The notes under the pieces are model-generated. The model made no database searches. It was given only the letters and a program-made list of their open reading frames with translations, and was not told the origin of the DNA. Both the position numbers and the translations under genes were made by a program. DNA of 64,000 bases from Cupriavidus malaysiensis. GTDB taxonomy: Bacteria > Pseudomonadota > Gammaproteobacteria > Burkholderiales > Burkholderiaceae. This document shows positions 35,478 to 45,331 of the stretch, piece after piece. The stretch is taken from contig NZ_CP017754.1 in NCBI RefSeq assembly GCF_001854325.1, positions 2,604,001 through 2,668,000 of the forward strand. Reading direction: 5' to 3'. Every line of letters starts with the position of its first letter. Position 1 is the first letter of the stretch.

Positions 35478-35576
35478 CGGCTTTCGCCGTTGAACGCGGT
35501 CACGGTGCAAGCGAACTGGCGCGTTATCTTCGGCTTCGAAGACGACCACGTCCGTGTCGTCGATTACGTCGACTAG
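35478..35576 (+). pseudogene. higB: 3' remnant of a higB (RelE-type) toxin gene
   Basis: The last 32 codons of a HigB/RelE-fold mRNA-interferase toxin. The frame reads [18 protein letters not shown] then [10 protein letters not shown] and TAG, matching the conserved HigB C-terminus (WSVWVNGNWRVTFRFEDG...VDY). A stop lies just upstream at 35475, and no frame farther left resembles the missing first two thirds. The intact higA follows 16 bp downstream in the normal higB-higA order. The toxin is therefore lost. Confidence 0.7.
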
Positions 35577-35592
35577 CACTGAGAGGCACGCC

Positions 35593-35883
35593 ATGCGTAT
35601 GCACAACCCGCCGCATCCCGGCGAAATCCTTCACGATCTGTGGCTCGAACCGCTCGACCTGACCATCACGCGCGCAGCGGAGGCACTGGGAGTGGCCCGC
35701 AAGACGCTGTCGGAAATCGTCAACGGCAAATCCGCAGTCAGCCCGGAAATGGCCGTGCGCCTGGAAATCGCGTTCGGCAAGAGCGCCGAATCCTGGCTCG
35801 CGCACCAAGCCGCCTATGACCTCTGGCTCGTCGAGCAAAGGCGTGGTGAGTTGCACGTCCATCCGCTGAAGCACGCGGCCTGA
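35593..35883 (+). CDS. higA: HigA-family antitoxin, XRE transcriptional regulator (orphan)
   Basis: A 96-residue antitoxin and repressor of the HigA/VapI group. It opens [21 protein letters not shown], the family signature. The helix-turn-helix [38 protein letters not shown] follows, and the C-terminal helix is [20 protein letters not shown] lies seven bases before the ATG. The protein looks intact although its toxin partner is decayed, so it may survive as a free regulator or as an anti-addiction antitoxin. Confidence 0.9.
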   Translation: MRMHNPPHPGEILHDLWLEPLDLTITRAAEALGVARKTLSEIVNGKSAVSPEMAVRLEIAFGKSAESWLAHQAAYDLWLVEQRRGELHVHPLKHAA

Positions 35884-35894
35884 GCCTCAAGGCA

Positions 35895-35919
35895 ACGCGG
35901 CGCCATCAAGGCGCCGCGT
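35895..35919. terminator. Hairpin between convergent higA and purL
   Basis: ACGCGGCGCC and GGCGCCGCGT form a perfect ten-base stem around ATCAA. There is no T-tract on either side, so termination would be weak or factor-assisted. A CAGCTGC triplet repeat follows at about 35940-35962. Confidence 0.5.
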
Positions 35920-35970
35920 CATACCAACAGCAATCGCAACAGCTGCCAGCTGCCAGCTGCCGCTACTGTC

Positions 35971-38900
35971 TTACCCCACCCACTTGCGCGCGTTGCGGAA
36001 CATGCGCATCCACGGGCTGCCGCCGTCGGCCACCTGCTTCCAGGCGTCCGGCGCCCAGCTCATGGTGGCGGCGCGGAAGACGCGCTCGGGGTGCGGCATC
36101 AGCACGGTGAAGCGGCCGTCGGTGGTGGTCACCGAGGTGATGCCGTCCGGCGAGCCGTTCGGGTTGAGCGGATAGGTCTGGGTGACCGCGCCGCGGTTGT
36201 CGACGAAGCGCAGCGCCACGTCGACCTTGCCCTGGTCGCCCTGTTGCGAGAAGTCGGCGAAACCCTCGCCGTGCGCCACCACGATGGGGATGCGGCTGCC
36301 TTCCATGCCGGCGAAGAAGATCGACGGCGAGGACTGCACTTCCACGGTGACGAAGCGCGCTTCGTACTGCTCGGACTGGTTGCGCGTGAACTTGGGCCAG
36401 GCACCGGCGCCCGGAATGATCGGGGCCAGGTTGCTCATCATCTGGCAGCCGTTGCACACACCCAGCGCGAAGGTGTCCTGGCGGTTGAAGAAGGCGGCGA
36501 ACTGCTCCGCCATCTGCGCGTTGAACAGGATGGTCTTGGCCCAGCCCTCGCCCGCGCCCAACACGTCGCCGTAGCTGAAGCCGCCGCAGGCCACGAAGCC
36601 GGTGAAATCGGACAGCTTGGCGCGGCCGGCGATCAGGTCGCTCATGTGCACGTCGTAGGTGTCGAAGCCGGCGCGGTCCATGCTGTACGCCATCTCGATC
36701 TGCGAGTTCACGCCCTGCTCGCGCAGGATGGCCACGCGCGGACGCGCGCCGCTGGCGATGAAGGGCGCAGCGATGTCTTCGGCCGGATCGAACGTCAGCA
36801 CGGGCGAGATGCCGGGGTCTGCGGCGTCGAGCACGCGTTCGTATTCGCTGTCGGCGCAGGCCGGGTTGTCGCGCAGGCGCGCGATGCGCCAGCTCACTTC
36901 GCTCCAGTTGCGCTGCAGTTCGCTGCGCGGCGCGCTGTAGACCTTCTTGGCGTCGCGGAAGATCTCGAACTGGTCGCTCGTGTTGGGCTTGCCGACCACA
37001 TGGCTGCAGGCCGACAGGCCCGCCTCGCGCAGCACGGCGAAGACCGCGTCGCGCTCGTCGCGGCGCACCTGGATCACCGCGCCCAGTTCTTCCGAGAACA
37101 GCGCGCGCAGGGTCTGGTCGTTGCGGCGCTCGGCGATCTGCTGGGCCCAGTTCTTGGCATCGCCGTAGTCCTGTTCCTGGCCCGGCTCCAGCGTCAGCAT
37201 GTCGACATTGAGCGACACGCCGGTGTGGCCGGCGAAGGCCATCTCGGCCAGCGTGGCCAGGAAGCCGCCATCGGAACGGTCGTGGTAGGCCAGCAGCTTG
37301 CCTTCGCGGTTCAGGCGCTGGATCACGTTGAAGAACTGCTTCAGGTCTTCGGCGCTGTCCACGTCCGGCGCGCTGTCGCCGACCTGCTGCGTCACCTGCG
37401 CCAGGATGCTGCCGCCCATGCGGTTCTTGCCGCGGCCCAGGTCGATGGCGATCAGCACCGTCTCGCCCTGATCGGTGCGCAGTTGCGGGGTCAGCGTGCG
37501 GTCGGTGTCATCGACGGCGGCGAAGGCCGAGATGATCAGCGACACCGGCGCCACCACTTCCTTGTCCACGCCCTCGTCCTGCCACTTGGTGCGCATCGAC
37601 AGGGAATCCTTGCCCACCGGGATGCTGATGCCCAGTGCCGGGCACAGGTCCATGCCCACCGCCTTGACGGTGTCGTACAGCTTGGCGTCCTCGCCGGCCA
37701 CGCCGCAGGCTGCCATCCAGTTGGCCGACAGCTTGACCTTGCCCAGGTCCTTGACGGAGGCGGCGGCCAGGTTGGTCAGCGCCTCGCCGATGGCCATGCG
37801 GCCCGAGGCGGGCGCGTCGATCACGGCCAGCGGGGTGCGCTCGCCCATGGTCATGGCCTCGCCGGCGCGGCCCTTGTAGTCGAGCGTGGTCACGGCCACG
37901 TCGGCCACCGGCACCTGCCACGGGCCGACGAACTGGTCGCGCGCGTTCATGCCGCCCACGGTGCGGTCGCCGATGGTGATCAGGAAGGACTTGCTGGCCA
38001 CGGTGGGATGGCGCAGCACGTCGCGCACAGCCTGCTCCAGCGCCACGCCGGTGACGTCGACCGGCGGCAGCGCCTGCTCGACGTGGGTGACGTCGCGGTG
38101 CATGCGCGGCGGCTTGCCCAGCAGCACGTCCATCGGCATGTCGACGGCGTAGTGATCCTTGAGGGCGGCGTCCACGCTGGAATCTACCAGCTGCAGCTGC
38201 TTTTCCTCGGTGGCCACGCCGACCACGGCGAAGGGCGAGCGCTCGCGTTCGCACATGGCCTGGAACAGCGGCAGCGAATCCGGCGCGATGGCCAGCACGT
38301 AGCGCTCCTGCGACTCGTTGCACCAGATCTCGGCCGGGCTCATGCCCGACTCTTCCAGGTGCACCTGGCGCAGGTCGAAGCGTGCGCCGCGGCCGGCACC
38401 GTCGACGATCTCGGGGAAGGCGTTGGAGATACCGCCGGCACCCACGTCGTGGATCGACAGGATGGGGTTGGCGTCGCCGAGCTGCCAGCAGGCATTGATG
38501 ACTTCCTGCGCGCGGCGCTCCATCTCGGGGTTGCCGCGCTGCACGGAGTCGAAGTCCAGGTCGGCGGTATTGGTGCCGGTGGCCATCGAGCTGGCCGCGC
38601 CGCCGCCCATGCCGATACGCATGCCGGGGCCGCCGAGCTGGATCAGCAGCGAGCCGGCCGGCACGCCATCCTTGTGCGTGTGGCTGGCGTCGATGTTGCC
38701 GATGCCGCCGGCGATCATGATGGGCTTGTGGTAGCCGCGCACCGTGCCGCCCACGTTCTGCTCGTAGACGCGGAAGTAGCCGCCCAGGTTGGCACGGCCG
38801 AATTCATTGTTGAAGGCGGCGCCGCCGAGCGGGCCGTCGATCATGATCTGCAGCGGCGAGGCGATGCGCTCGGGCTTGCCGGTCACGCCCGGCTTGTCGT

Positions 38901-40017
38901 CCGGATTACGGTGCGCCAGCGGCTGGGCTGCATCGCGGTCGTTCTCCCACGCCTCGAGCGCATCCGGCAGCATCAGGTTGGACACGGTGAAGCCGGTCAG
39001 GCCGGCCTTGGGCTTGGCGCCGCGGCCGGTCGCGCCCTCGTCGCGGATCTCGCCGCCGGCGCCGGTGGAGGCGCCCGGGAACGGGGAGATGGCGGTCGGG
39101 TGGTTGTGCGTCTCCACCTTCATCAAGGTGTGCGTGAGCGCCTGGTGGCGGCCATACTGCTGGCCCTCGCCGCGCGGGAACCAGCGCTCGGCCACGTCAC
39201 CTTCCATCACCGCCGAGTTGTCCGAGTAGGCCACGATCGAGCCCTGCGGATTGAGCTGGTGCGTGTTGCGGATCATGGCGAACAGCGACTTGTCCTGCTG
39301 CACGCCGTCGATGGTCCAGGTGGCGTTGAAGATCTTGTGCCGGCAGTGCTCGCTATTGGCCTGCGCGAACATCATCAGTTCGACGTCGGTCGGGTTGCGG
39401 CCGAGCTTGGCGTAGGCGTCGATCAGGTAGTCGATCTCATCTTCCGACAGCGCCAGGCCCATTTCCACGTTGGCCTGCGCCAGTGCCGGGCGGCCGCCCG
39501 CGATGTCGATGAAGCGCAGCGGCTTGGCCGGCAGTTCCTCGAACAGGCCGGCGGCCTCCTCCCGCGTGGCCACCACGGTCTCGGTCATGCGGTCGAACAG
39601 GTGGGCGGCGACAGCCGCGCGCGTGCCGGCGTCCAGCGCCTTGCGGCCGCGCAGCAGCCCCTTCTTGCAGACCACCGTGATCTCGATGCCGCGCTCGATG
39701 CGGTGCACGTGCGTCAGGCCGCAGTTGTGCGCGATATCGGTAGCTTTGCTGGCCCAGGGCGAGATGGTGCCGAAACGCGGAATCACGACGAAGCGGTCAC
39801 CCTCGGGCTGCGCGGCGAACGGCGCGCCGTAGGTGAGCAGCGCTGCGATGCGGCTTTGGTCTTCGACCGAGAGCGGCGCGTTGCTGTCGACGAAATGCAC
39901 GAATTGGCCGTGCACCGATTCGATGTCGGCGTCGATCTGCTTGAGGGCCGTGAGCAGGCGTTGCTGGCGGAAGGCGGAAAGCGCCAAAGCGCCGGGGAAG
40001 CACGAGAAATGCGCCAT
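35971..40017 (-). CDS. purL: Phosphoribosylformylglycinamidine synthase PurL
   Basis: A 1348-residue large-type FGAM synthase, the fourth step of purine synthesis (FGAR + Gln + ATP to FGAM). It starts [17 protein letters not shown]. Domains in order are the N-terminal PurS-like part, a linker, two AIRS-like halves ([57 protein letters not shown]) and a class I glutaminase. The glutaminase nucleophile Cys is in [15 protein letters not shown] and the catalytic His in [10 protein letters not shown]. The length matches gamma/beta-proteobacterial PurL. It stands alone with its own promoter. The long plus-strand frame opposite is a shadow of its GC-rich codons. Confidence 0.97.
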   Translation of the reverse strand: MAHFSCFPGALALSAFRQQRLLTALKQIDADIESVHGQFVHFVDSNAPLSVEDQSRIAALLTYGAPFAAQPEGDRFVVIPRFGTISPWASKATDIAHNCGLTHVHRIERGIEITVVCKKGLLRGRKALDAGTRAAVAAHLFDRMTETVVATREEAAGLFEELPAKPLRFIDIAGGRPALAQANVEMGLALSEDEIDYLIDAYAKLGRNPTDVELMMFAQANSEHCRHKIFNATWTIDGVQQDKSLFAMIRNTHQLNPQGSIVAYSDNSAVMEGDVAERWFPRGEGQQYGRHQALTHTLMKVETHNHPTAISPFPGASTGAGGEIRDEGATGRGAKPKAGLTGFTVSNLMLPDALEAWENDRDAAQPLAHRNPDDKPGVTGKPERIASPLQIMIDGPLGGAAFNNEFGRANLGGYFRVYEQNVGGTVRGYHKPIMIAGGIGNIDASHTHKDGVPAGSLLIQLGGPGMRIGMGGGAASSMATGTNTADLDFDSVQRGNPEMERRAQEVINACWQLGDANPILSIHDVGAGGISNAFPEIVDGAGRGARFDLRQVHLEESGMSPAEIWCNESQERYVLAIAPDSLPLFQAMCERERSPFAVVGVATEEKQLQLVDSSVDAALKDHYAVDMPMDVLLGKPPRMHRDVTHVEQALPPVDVTGVALEQAVRDVLRHPTVASKSFLITIGDRTVGGMNARDQFVGPWQVPVADVAVTTLDYKGRAGEAMTMGERTPLAVIDAPASGRMAIGEALTNLAAASVKDLGKVKLSANWMAACGVAGEDAKLYDTVKAVGMDLCPALGISIPVGKDSLSMRTKWQDEGVDKEVVAPVSLIISAFAAVDDTDRTLTPQLRTDQGETVLIAIDLGRGKNRMGGSILAQVTQQVGDSAPDVDSAEDLKQFFNVIQRLNREGKLLAYHDRSDGGFLATLAEMAFAGHTGVSLNVDMLTLEPGQEQDYGDAKNWAQQIAERRNDQTLRALFSEELGAVIQVRRDERDAVFAVLREAGLSACSHVVGKPNTSDQFEIFRDAKKVYSAPRSELQRNWSEVSWRIARLRDNPACADSEYERVLDAADPGISPVLTFDPAEDIAAPFIASGARPRVAILREQGVNSQIEMAYSMDRAGFDTYDVHMSDLIAGRAKLSDFTGFVACGGFSYGDVLGAGEGWAKTILFNAQMAEQFAAFFNRQDTFALGVCNGCQMMSNLAPIIPGAGAWPKFTRNQSEQYEARFVTVEVQSSPSIFFAGMEGSRIPIVVAHGEGFADFSQQGDQGKVDVALRFVDNRGAVTQTYPLNPNGSPDGITSVTTTDGRFTVLMPHPERVFRAATMSWAPDAWKQVADGGSPWMRMFRNARKWVG

Positions 40018-40325
40018 GATCTGAGCGGTCGGGAGGCGTAGGAGGAGTGGACTGCAGCTGGCGGGCGCCGCTGAGTGGGGCGTCCGGCAGCGAAAGCATG
40101 GAATTATACCTTAGCGAGGGGCGTTTCCCGCAGTGCGGCGACGCATCCAGACCTGCCCGGATCCGCCTGCCGGGCCGTCCGCAGAGAAGGGATGTGCAGG
40201 GAACGTCCCGCGCCCGTGCTGACTGCTGCCCGGGCCCGTGTGGCGCGCCTCCGCCTGCACCCTGCTCCGCGCGCGTCCGTCGCGCCGGTCGCGGCCGGCG
40301 CGGCGTTACCGCCCGGCCCGCTCTG
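40018..40325. other. purL upstream region
   Basis: A 308-bp gap between the winged-helix regulator and purL, both on the minus strand. It carries the purL promoter candidate at about 40103. I see no gene, riboswitch-like fold or PurR-type palindrome in the remaining GC-rich part. Confidence 0.5.
40103..40108 (-). promoter_or_regulatory. purL -10 promoter element
   Basis: The minus strand reads TATAAT, a perfect sigma-70 -10 hexamer, about 85 bp before the purL start codon in an otherwise GC-rich stretch. The -35 is poor (CGGGAA-like), so activator help is possible. Confidence 0.5.
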
Positions 40326-40913
40326 CTACAAGGAGGTCGCGGAGCGCGCTGCCTGCTCGTACAGGCCGGTCAGCACGCGCAGCAGGCGCGCCAGTTCGCC
40401 GATCTCCGCGTTCTCGGCACTGCCAGGCGTCATATTGCTGGTCAGGCATTGCTCGCGGATCTCGCGGTAGCGGGCGCAGGCCTCGGCACCGGCAAGCGTG
40501 GTCGAATAGGTGGCCTCCTTGCCGACCCGCTCCCCCGCCACCAGGCCAAGGCCCTGCAGTTTCTTCAGGGCGTAGGTGACGAGATGGGTGTCCTCCACGT
40601 TCAGCACGAAGCAGATGTCGGCCAGCCGCTTGGCGCGGCCGCGGTGGTTGACGTGATGCAGTACCAGCACGTCGAGGAAGGTCAGATCGTGCACACCGGC
40701 CGCCCCCATGCAACGCACCACCCAGCGACTGTAGGCGTTGTAGGCCGTGTTCAAGCCGAACTCGAACTCCGACAGTTCCGGGCTGCGCGCCGAGACCAGG
40801 TGGGCCGAGGAAACGATGTTGGGACCCACCGCGCGCTGCAGCGGGATGGGCGCCGCTTCCGGGGTGACGGCCGGGACGGCGGCCGGGTCGGCCTGGACTG
40901 GCTTGCGTGCCAT
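40326..40913 (-). CDS. MarR-like winged-helix transcriptional regulator
   Basis: A 195-residue regulator. The first 35 residues are Ala/Pro-rich. The winged-helix domain (about 65-160) contains LTFLDVLVLHHVNHRGRAKRLADICFVLNVEDTHLVTYALKKLQGLGLV and wing residues VGKEATYSTTLAGAEACARYREIREQCL. This is the winged-helix DNA-binding group annotated next to purL in Cupriavidus-like genomes. AGGAG lies eight bases before the ATG at 40913, and longer starts lack it. Ligand and targets are unknown. The divergent amidase gene is one candidate target. Confidence 0.8.
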   Translation of the reverse strand: MARKPVQADPAAVPAVTPEAAPIPLQRAVGPNIVSSAHLVSARSPELSEFEFGLNTAYNAYSRWVVRCMGAAGVHDLTFLDVLVLHHVNHRGRAKRLADICFVLNVEDTHLVTYALKKLQGLGLVAGERVGKEATYSTTLAGAEACARYREIREQCLTSNMTPGSAENAEIGELARLLRVLTGLYEQAARSATSL

Positions 40914-41299
40914 CGAAATACTCCTGAATGCGATCTGCGCGGCGTGCCTGCCCATGCCGGCACGCGAGGCGGAAACAAGGACTGCCGCCGGCACCACCGG
41001 CCGGACCCGCCTGCCGGCGGCTCGCTGGCGGCGCACTGGTGGCGGCGCTGGCGTCCGCACCGGTGGCAGGCTGACGGTGGCTTGGGGGGTGGATCGAGCG
41101 TTGATTGGCGGCAGTTTTCTTGACAGTTTATTGGCAATTCGCCCACATGACCACCGCGGGCCACCGCTGCCAGCCCTCTCGGGCAGGCGGTCCCCGGGGC
41201 ATGGTTGCGCACGCTGGCGCACCTCGCTAGACTCGACCGATCCGCTCCGGTTCCGCGAGCCCCGTCAATCCAGGCCTGCGCGCCTGCCGCTCTCCCGCC
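40914..41299. other. Divergent regulatory region between winged-helix regulator and amidase
   Basis: A 386-bp spacer between divergent genes. The part at 41101-41140 is AT-richer and repetitive: TTGATTGGC (41101) and TTTATTGGC (41127) flank two CAGTTT words 12 bp apart (41112 and 41124), and TTGACA at 41120 could be a plus-strand -35. This looks like the operator region of a divergent regulator-target pair. No coding frame is convincing. Confidence 0.45.
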
Positions 41300-42646
41300 A
41301 TGATGCTGCCCGACCTCGATACCCTGCAAGCCAGCCTGCGCGCCGGCACCACCAGCCGCACCGCCATCGTCGAAGCCGCCCAGGCCGCCGCCGCCGGACC
41401 GGCCGCGCGCTCCGTGTTCCTGCAGACCAGTTTCGACGAGGCCCTGCGCGTGGCCCGCGCCGCCGACGCCGCAGCGCTGGCGGGCCAGCCGCTGCATCCG
41501 CTGGCCGGCCTGCCGGTGTCCATCAAGGACCTGTTCGATATCGCCGGCGAGGTCACGCGGGCCGCCGCCATCGCGCGCGACGACGCCGCGCCGGCCGATG
41601 CGGACGCGGCGGTCGTGGCACGCCTGCGCCATGCCGGCGCCGCGCTGGTGGGGCGCACCAATATGAGCGAGTTCGCCTTTTCCGGCGTCGGCATCAACCC
41701 CCATTTCGGTACCCCGCGCAATCCGCTCGACCCCGCCGTCGCGCGCGTTCCCGGCGGGTCCTCCTCGGGTGCCGCCGTCTCGGTGGCGCTGGGGCTGGCA
41801 GTCGCCGGGCTCGGCAGCGATACCGGGGGCTCGATCCGCATCCCGGCGGCACTGTGCGGTCTCACCGGCTTCAAGCCGACCACCCGCCGCGTCCCGCTCA
41901 CCGGCGCCTTTCCGCTCTCGTACACGCTGGACACCGCCTGCGCCATGACGCGCAGCGTGAGCGGCTGCGTGCTGGTGGACAGCGTGCTGGCCGACACCCC
42001 GGCCATGCCGATCGGCAAGGCTCCGGCGGCCATCCGCCTGGCGGTCGCGCGGCAATACCTGCAGGATGACCTGGAACCGGTGGTGGCGCAGGCCTTCGAC
42101 CGCGCGCTCGGGCGCCTGTCGGCGGCCGGCGTGCGCATCGAGCACATCGAGCTGCCGGAGCTCGAGGAGTTGCCGGGGCTCAATGCCGCGGGCGGCTTCA
42201 CCGCTGCCGAAGCCTGGTCGATCCATCGCCACCTGCTGGCCACCCGGCGCGCCCAGTACGATCCGCGCGTGGCCATGCGCATCGAGCGCGGCGCCGCCAT
42301 GAGCGCTGCCGACTACGTCGACCTGATGCGCGCCCGCCTGGACTGGATCGCCCGCGTGCAGGCGCGGCTGGCCGGCTTCGACGCCATCGTCTGTCCGACC
42401 GTGCCGATGGTGGCGCCACCGCTGGATCCGCTGCTCGCCGACGATGCGCTGTTCTTCCGCACCAACGGCCTGCTGCTGCGCAACACCTCCGCCTTCAACT
42501 TCCTGGACGGCTGCTCGATCTCCCTGCCCTGCCACGCGGCCGGCGAACTGCCGGTCGGCCTGATGCTGTCGCACGGTCCGCTGCACGACGCCGGGCTGCT
42601 GGGCATCGCCCTGGCGCTGGAAGCGATCGTGCGCCCGGCGGCCTGA
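41300..42646 (+). CDS. Amidase (amidase-signature family)
   Basis: A 448-residue Ser-Ser-Lys amidase related to GatA and AtzF-type hydrolases. The catalytic Lys is in LPVSIKDLFDIAGE. The signature VPGGSSSGAAVSVALGLAVAGLGSDTGGSIRIPAALCGLTGFKPT contains both catalytic serines. There is no gatB or gatC nearby, so it is a stand-alone amidase of unknown substrate. Two ATG codons in tandem open the gene. It is followed 13 bp later by the NAD(P)HX repair gene, so the two are probably cotranscribed. Confidence 0.88.
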   Translation: MMLPDLDTLQASLRAGTTSRTAIVEAAQAAAAGPAARSVFLQTSFDEALRVARAADAAALAGQPLHPLAGLPVSIKDLFDIAGEVTRAAAIARDDAAPADADAAVVARLRHAGAALVGRTNMSEFAFSGVGINPHFGTPRNPLDPAVARVPGGSSSGAAVSVALGLAVAGLGSDTGGSIRIPAALCGLTGFKPTTRRVPLTGAFPLSYTLDTACAMTRSVSGCVLVDSVLADTPAMPIGKAPAAIRLAVARQYLQDDLEPVVAQAFDRALGRLSAAGVRIEHIELPELEELPGLNAAGGFTAAEAWSIHRHLLATRRAQYDPRVAMRIERGAAMSAADYVDLMRARLDWIARVQARLAGFDAIVCPTVPMVAPPLDPLLADDALFFRTNGLLLRNTSAFNFLDGCSISLPCHAAGELPVGLMLSHGPLHDAGLLGIALALEAIVRPAA

Positions 42647-42659
42647 GCACGGGCCCGCC

Positions 42660-44261
42660 ATGTCCCACGCGCCGACCGCCACCGACGACTGGTTCGCGCT
42701 CGACGCTGCCAGCGCCACCCGCATCCCGCTGTACGACACGGCCGGCGTGCGTGCCATCGAGCACGCCGCACAGGCCGCGCTGCCGCCCTTCACGCTCATG
42801 GCGCGTGCCGGCACCGCCGCCGCCGGCTGGCTGGCGCGGCATATGCCGCAAGGCCCGCTGCTGTGCCTGGCAGGCCCCGGCAACAACGGCGGCGATGCCC
42901 TGGTGGCGGCCACCGTCCTGCACCGCGCCGGCCGGCAGGTCGAGGCCTGGCTGGCCGCCGATCCGCTCAAGCTGCCGGCCGACGCCGGCCGTGCCTGGCA
43001 GGAGGCGCGCGCGGCCGGGGTGCCGCTGCGCGAGTTCGGCACACAGGTGGGCACCGATGCGGCTGCGCAGCCGGGCGCACTGCCCGACTGGCCGGCCGGC
43101 ACGGCGGCCATCCTGGACGGCCTGCTCGGCATCGGCCTGAACCGCCCGGCCGGCGGACGCATCGCCGACTGGATCGCCCACGTCAACGCCTCCGGCCTGC
43201 CGGTCTTCGCGCTCGACGTGCCCAGCGGCCTGTTCGCCGACACCGGTGCCGGCAAGCCGGCCGTGCAGGCGGCGCGCACCCTCACCTTCCTCGCCGCCAA
43301 GCCGGGGCTGCTGACCCTGGACGGGCGCGACCGCGCCGGCGCGGTCGATATCGCGCCGCTCGGCCTGGCCTATCCCCCGCCTGGCCTGCCGGCGGCCTGG
43401 ATCAACGGACCCGCCGTGTTCGCCGCCGCTCTGCCGGCACGGCGCCACGACAGCAACAAGGGCACCTTCGGCTCGCTGGCGATCATCGGCGGCAACGCCG
43501 GCATGGTGGGTGCGCCGCTGCTGGGCGCGCGCGCGGCACAGTTCCTGGGAGCCGGCCGCGTCCATATCGGCTTCCTCGCGCCCTCGGCGCCGGCCTTCGA
43601 CCCCATGCATCCCGAACTGATGCTGCACGCGCTGGCCGACCTGGACCTCGCCGCCATGTCGACCCTGGTGATCGGGCCGGGCATGGGTGCCGGCGCCACC
43701 TCGCGGCAACACTTCACGCAATTGCTGCATGCCCTCGCCGGACTGCAGGCGGCGCTCGTGCTCGATGCGGACGCCCTGAACATGCTGGCCGCCGATGCCG
43801 GCGCAGCGCAGGCGCTGCGGGCACTGGCATCGCCCCGCGTGCTGACGCCGCATCCGCTGGAAGCCGCGCGCCTGCTCGGCAGCAGCGTCGAGGCGGTGCA
43901 GCGCGACCGGCTGGCGGCTGCCAGGGCATTGGCTGCGCAGTGGCAGGCCACGGTGGTGCTCAAGGGTTCTGGCAGCGTGATCGCGGGGACCGACGGCGCC
44001 GTACCGGCGCTCAATCCGAGCGGCAATGCCGGCCTGGCCAGCGCCGGCACCGGCGACGTGCTGGCCGGCATGATCGGCGCGCTGCTGGCGCAGGGCATGT
44101 CCGCCACGCAGGCCGCCTGCGCCGGCACCTGGATCCACGGCCGCGCCGCCGACCGTCTGACAGCCGCCGGCGAAGGCCCTGCCGGCCTGACCGCCAGTGA
44201 ACTCTACCTGCCCGCGCGCGCCATCCTCAATGCACTGCTGCGGGAGCCCGTGCGGGCATGA
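42660..44261 (+). CDS. nnr: Bifunctional NAD(P)H-hydrate epimerase / ADP-dependent NAD(P)H-hydrate dehydratase
   Basis: A 533-residue metabolite-repair enzyme that restores damaged hydrated NAD(P)H. The N-terminal epimerase domain (about 20-235) has LCLAGPGNNGGDALVAATVLHRAG and FALDVPSGLFADTG. The C-terminal dehydratase domain (about 255-520) has NKGTFGSLAIIGGNAGMVGAPLLG, LVIGPGMG, LDADALNML, VLTPHPLEAARLLG and the ATP/ADP-site GNAGLASAGTGDVLAGMIGALLAQG. Both domains appear complete. Its stop overlaps the next gene by ATGA. Confidence 0.95.
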   Translation: MSHAPTATDDWFALDAASATRIPLYDTAGVRAIEHAAQAALPPFTLMARAGTAAAGWLARHMPQGPLLCLAGPGNNGGDALVAATVLHRAGRQVEAWLAADPLKLPADAGRAWQEARAAGVPLREFGTQVGTDAAAQPGALPDWPAGTAAILDGLLGIGLNRPAGGRIADWIAHVNASGLPVFALDVPSGLFADTGAGKPAVQAARTLTFLAAKPGLLTLDGRDRAGAVDIAPLGLAYPPPGLPAAWINGPAVFAAALPARRHDSNKGTFGSLAIIGGNAGMVGAPLLGARAAQFLGAGRVHIGFLAPSAPAFDPMHPELMLHALADLDLAAMSTLVIGPGMGAGATSRQHFTQLLHALAGLQAALVLDADALNMLAADAGAAQALRALASPRVLTPHPLEAARLLGSSVEAVQRDRLAAARALAAQWQATVVLKGSGSVIAGTDGAVPALNPSGNAGLASAGTGDVLAGMIGALLAQGMSATQAACAGTWIHGRAADRLTAAGEGPAGLTASELYLPARAILNALLREPVRA

Positions 44262-45202
44262 GCGGCGCCGGCGACATTTCCCTGAGCAGCCCCGCGCGGC
44301 GCCAGTTGCTGACAGGCATCGCGCTGCTGGTGATCGGGCAATGGGTGCTGAGTCTGCTCGACGCTACCAGCAAGACGCTGACGCAGCAGGGCCTGCCGGT
44401 GATGGCGGTTGCCTGGGTACGCTACGTCGGCCATGTCGCGGCGGTCTTCCTGCTGCTCGGACCGGCCGGCTGGCGCCGGCAGTGGCGGCCCGCGCGCCCC
44501 GGCCTGCAGTGGCTGCGCGGCGGGCTGATGCTGGTTTCCACCGTCGTCTTCTTCAGCGTGCTGCGCTTGATGCCGCTGGCGCAGGCCACTGCCCTGAATT
44601 TCTGCGCCCCGCTGTTCGTGGTGGCGCTGTCGCCGTGGCTGCTGGGAGAACGCCCGGGGCGCCATGCGCGCTGGAGCCGCTGGGCCGGCGTGGCGGTGGG
44701 TTTCGCCGGCATGCTGGTGGTGGTGCGCCCCGGCGGCGAGCTCAGCCCGGTCGGCATCGCGCTGGGGCTCTTCTCGGCCCTGGTGTTCGCGCTGATGCAG
44801 ATGCTGACCCGGCGCATCGCGGCGCATGATGCGCCGCTCACCACCTTGATCTGGAGCGGCGTGACAGGCGCCTGCCTGACCTCCCTGCTGGTGCCCGCCT
44901 TCTGGTTCGAGACCATGCCGACGCCCGCCCAGTGCGCACTGCTGCTGTCGGCCGGCCTGACCGGCTCGCTCGGCCACTATTTTGTCATCCGCGCCTTCCA
45001 GTATGCCGACGCATCGTTCCTGAGCCCCTTCCTTTACCTGCAGATCCTGTCGGCCACGACCATCGGCTACCTCGCCTTCGAACAATTGCCGGACTGGACG
45101 ACGGCCCTGGGCATCGGCGTGATCTGCCTCGGCGGCCTGTGCGTGGCCGGCGGCGAACCGCTGCTGCGGGCGGCCGCGACGCGCTGGCAGTCCCGGCGCT
45201 GA
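44258..45202 (+). CDS. EamA/DMT-family transporter
   Basis: A 314-residue drug/metabolite transporter with ten hydrophobic helices in two EamA repeats, for example LLVIGQWVLSLLDATSKTLTQQGLPVMAVAWVRYVGHVAAV and, in the second half, ALVFALMQMLTRRIAAHDAPLTTLIWSG and SLGHYFVIRAFQYADASFLSPFLYLQIL. Such proteins usually export amino acids or other metabolites. The substrate cannot be read from the sequence. The ATG overlaps the nnr stop codon, so it is translationally coupled. Confidence 0.9.
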   Translation: MSGAGDISLSSPARRQLLTGIALLVIGQWVLSLLDATSKTLTQQGLPVMAVAWVRYVGHVAAVFLLLGPAGWRRQWRPARPGLQWLRGGLMLVSTVVFFSVLRLMPLAQATALNFCAPLFVVALSPWLLGERPGRHARWSRWAGVAVGFAGMLVVVRPGGELSPVGIALGLFSALVFALMQMLTRRIAAHDAPLTTLIWSGVTGACLTSLLVPAFWFETMPTPAQCALLLSAGLTGSLGHYFVIRAFQYADASFLSPFLYLQILSATTIGYLAFEQLPDWTTALGIGVICLGGLCVAGGEPLLRAAATRWQSRR

Positions 45203-45331
45203 GGACGGCCCCTCCGATGGTCGGGTGCGAGTAGGCGGGCGAGTCACCTCTGCGCCACGCGCACGCACGTTATACTTGGCGATGCAACCACAGCGCCCGC
45301 GCAGCGGGCCCGAAGCCACTGATTGCCACGC

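Noticed and set aside
36091..40041. A 1316-codon plus-strand frame opposite purL
   Set aside because: PurL is unambiguous. The opposite frame is compositional.
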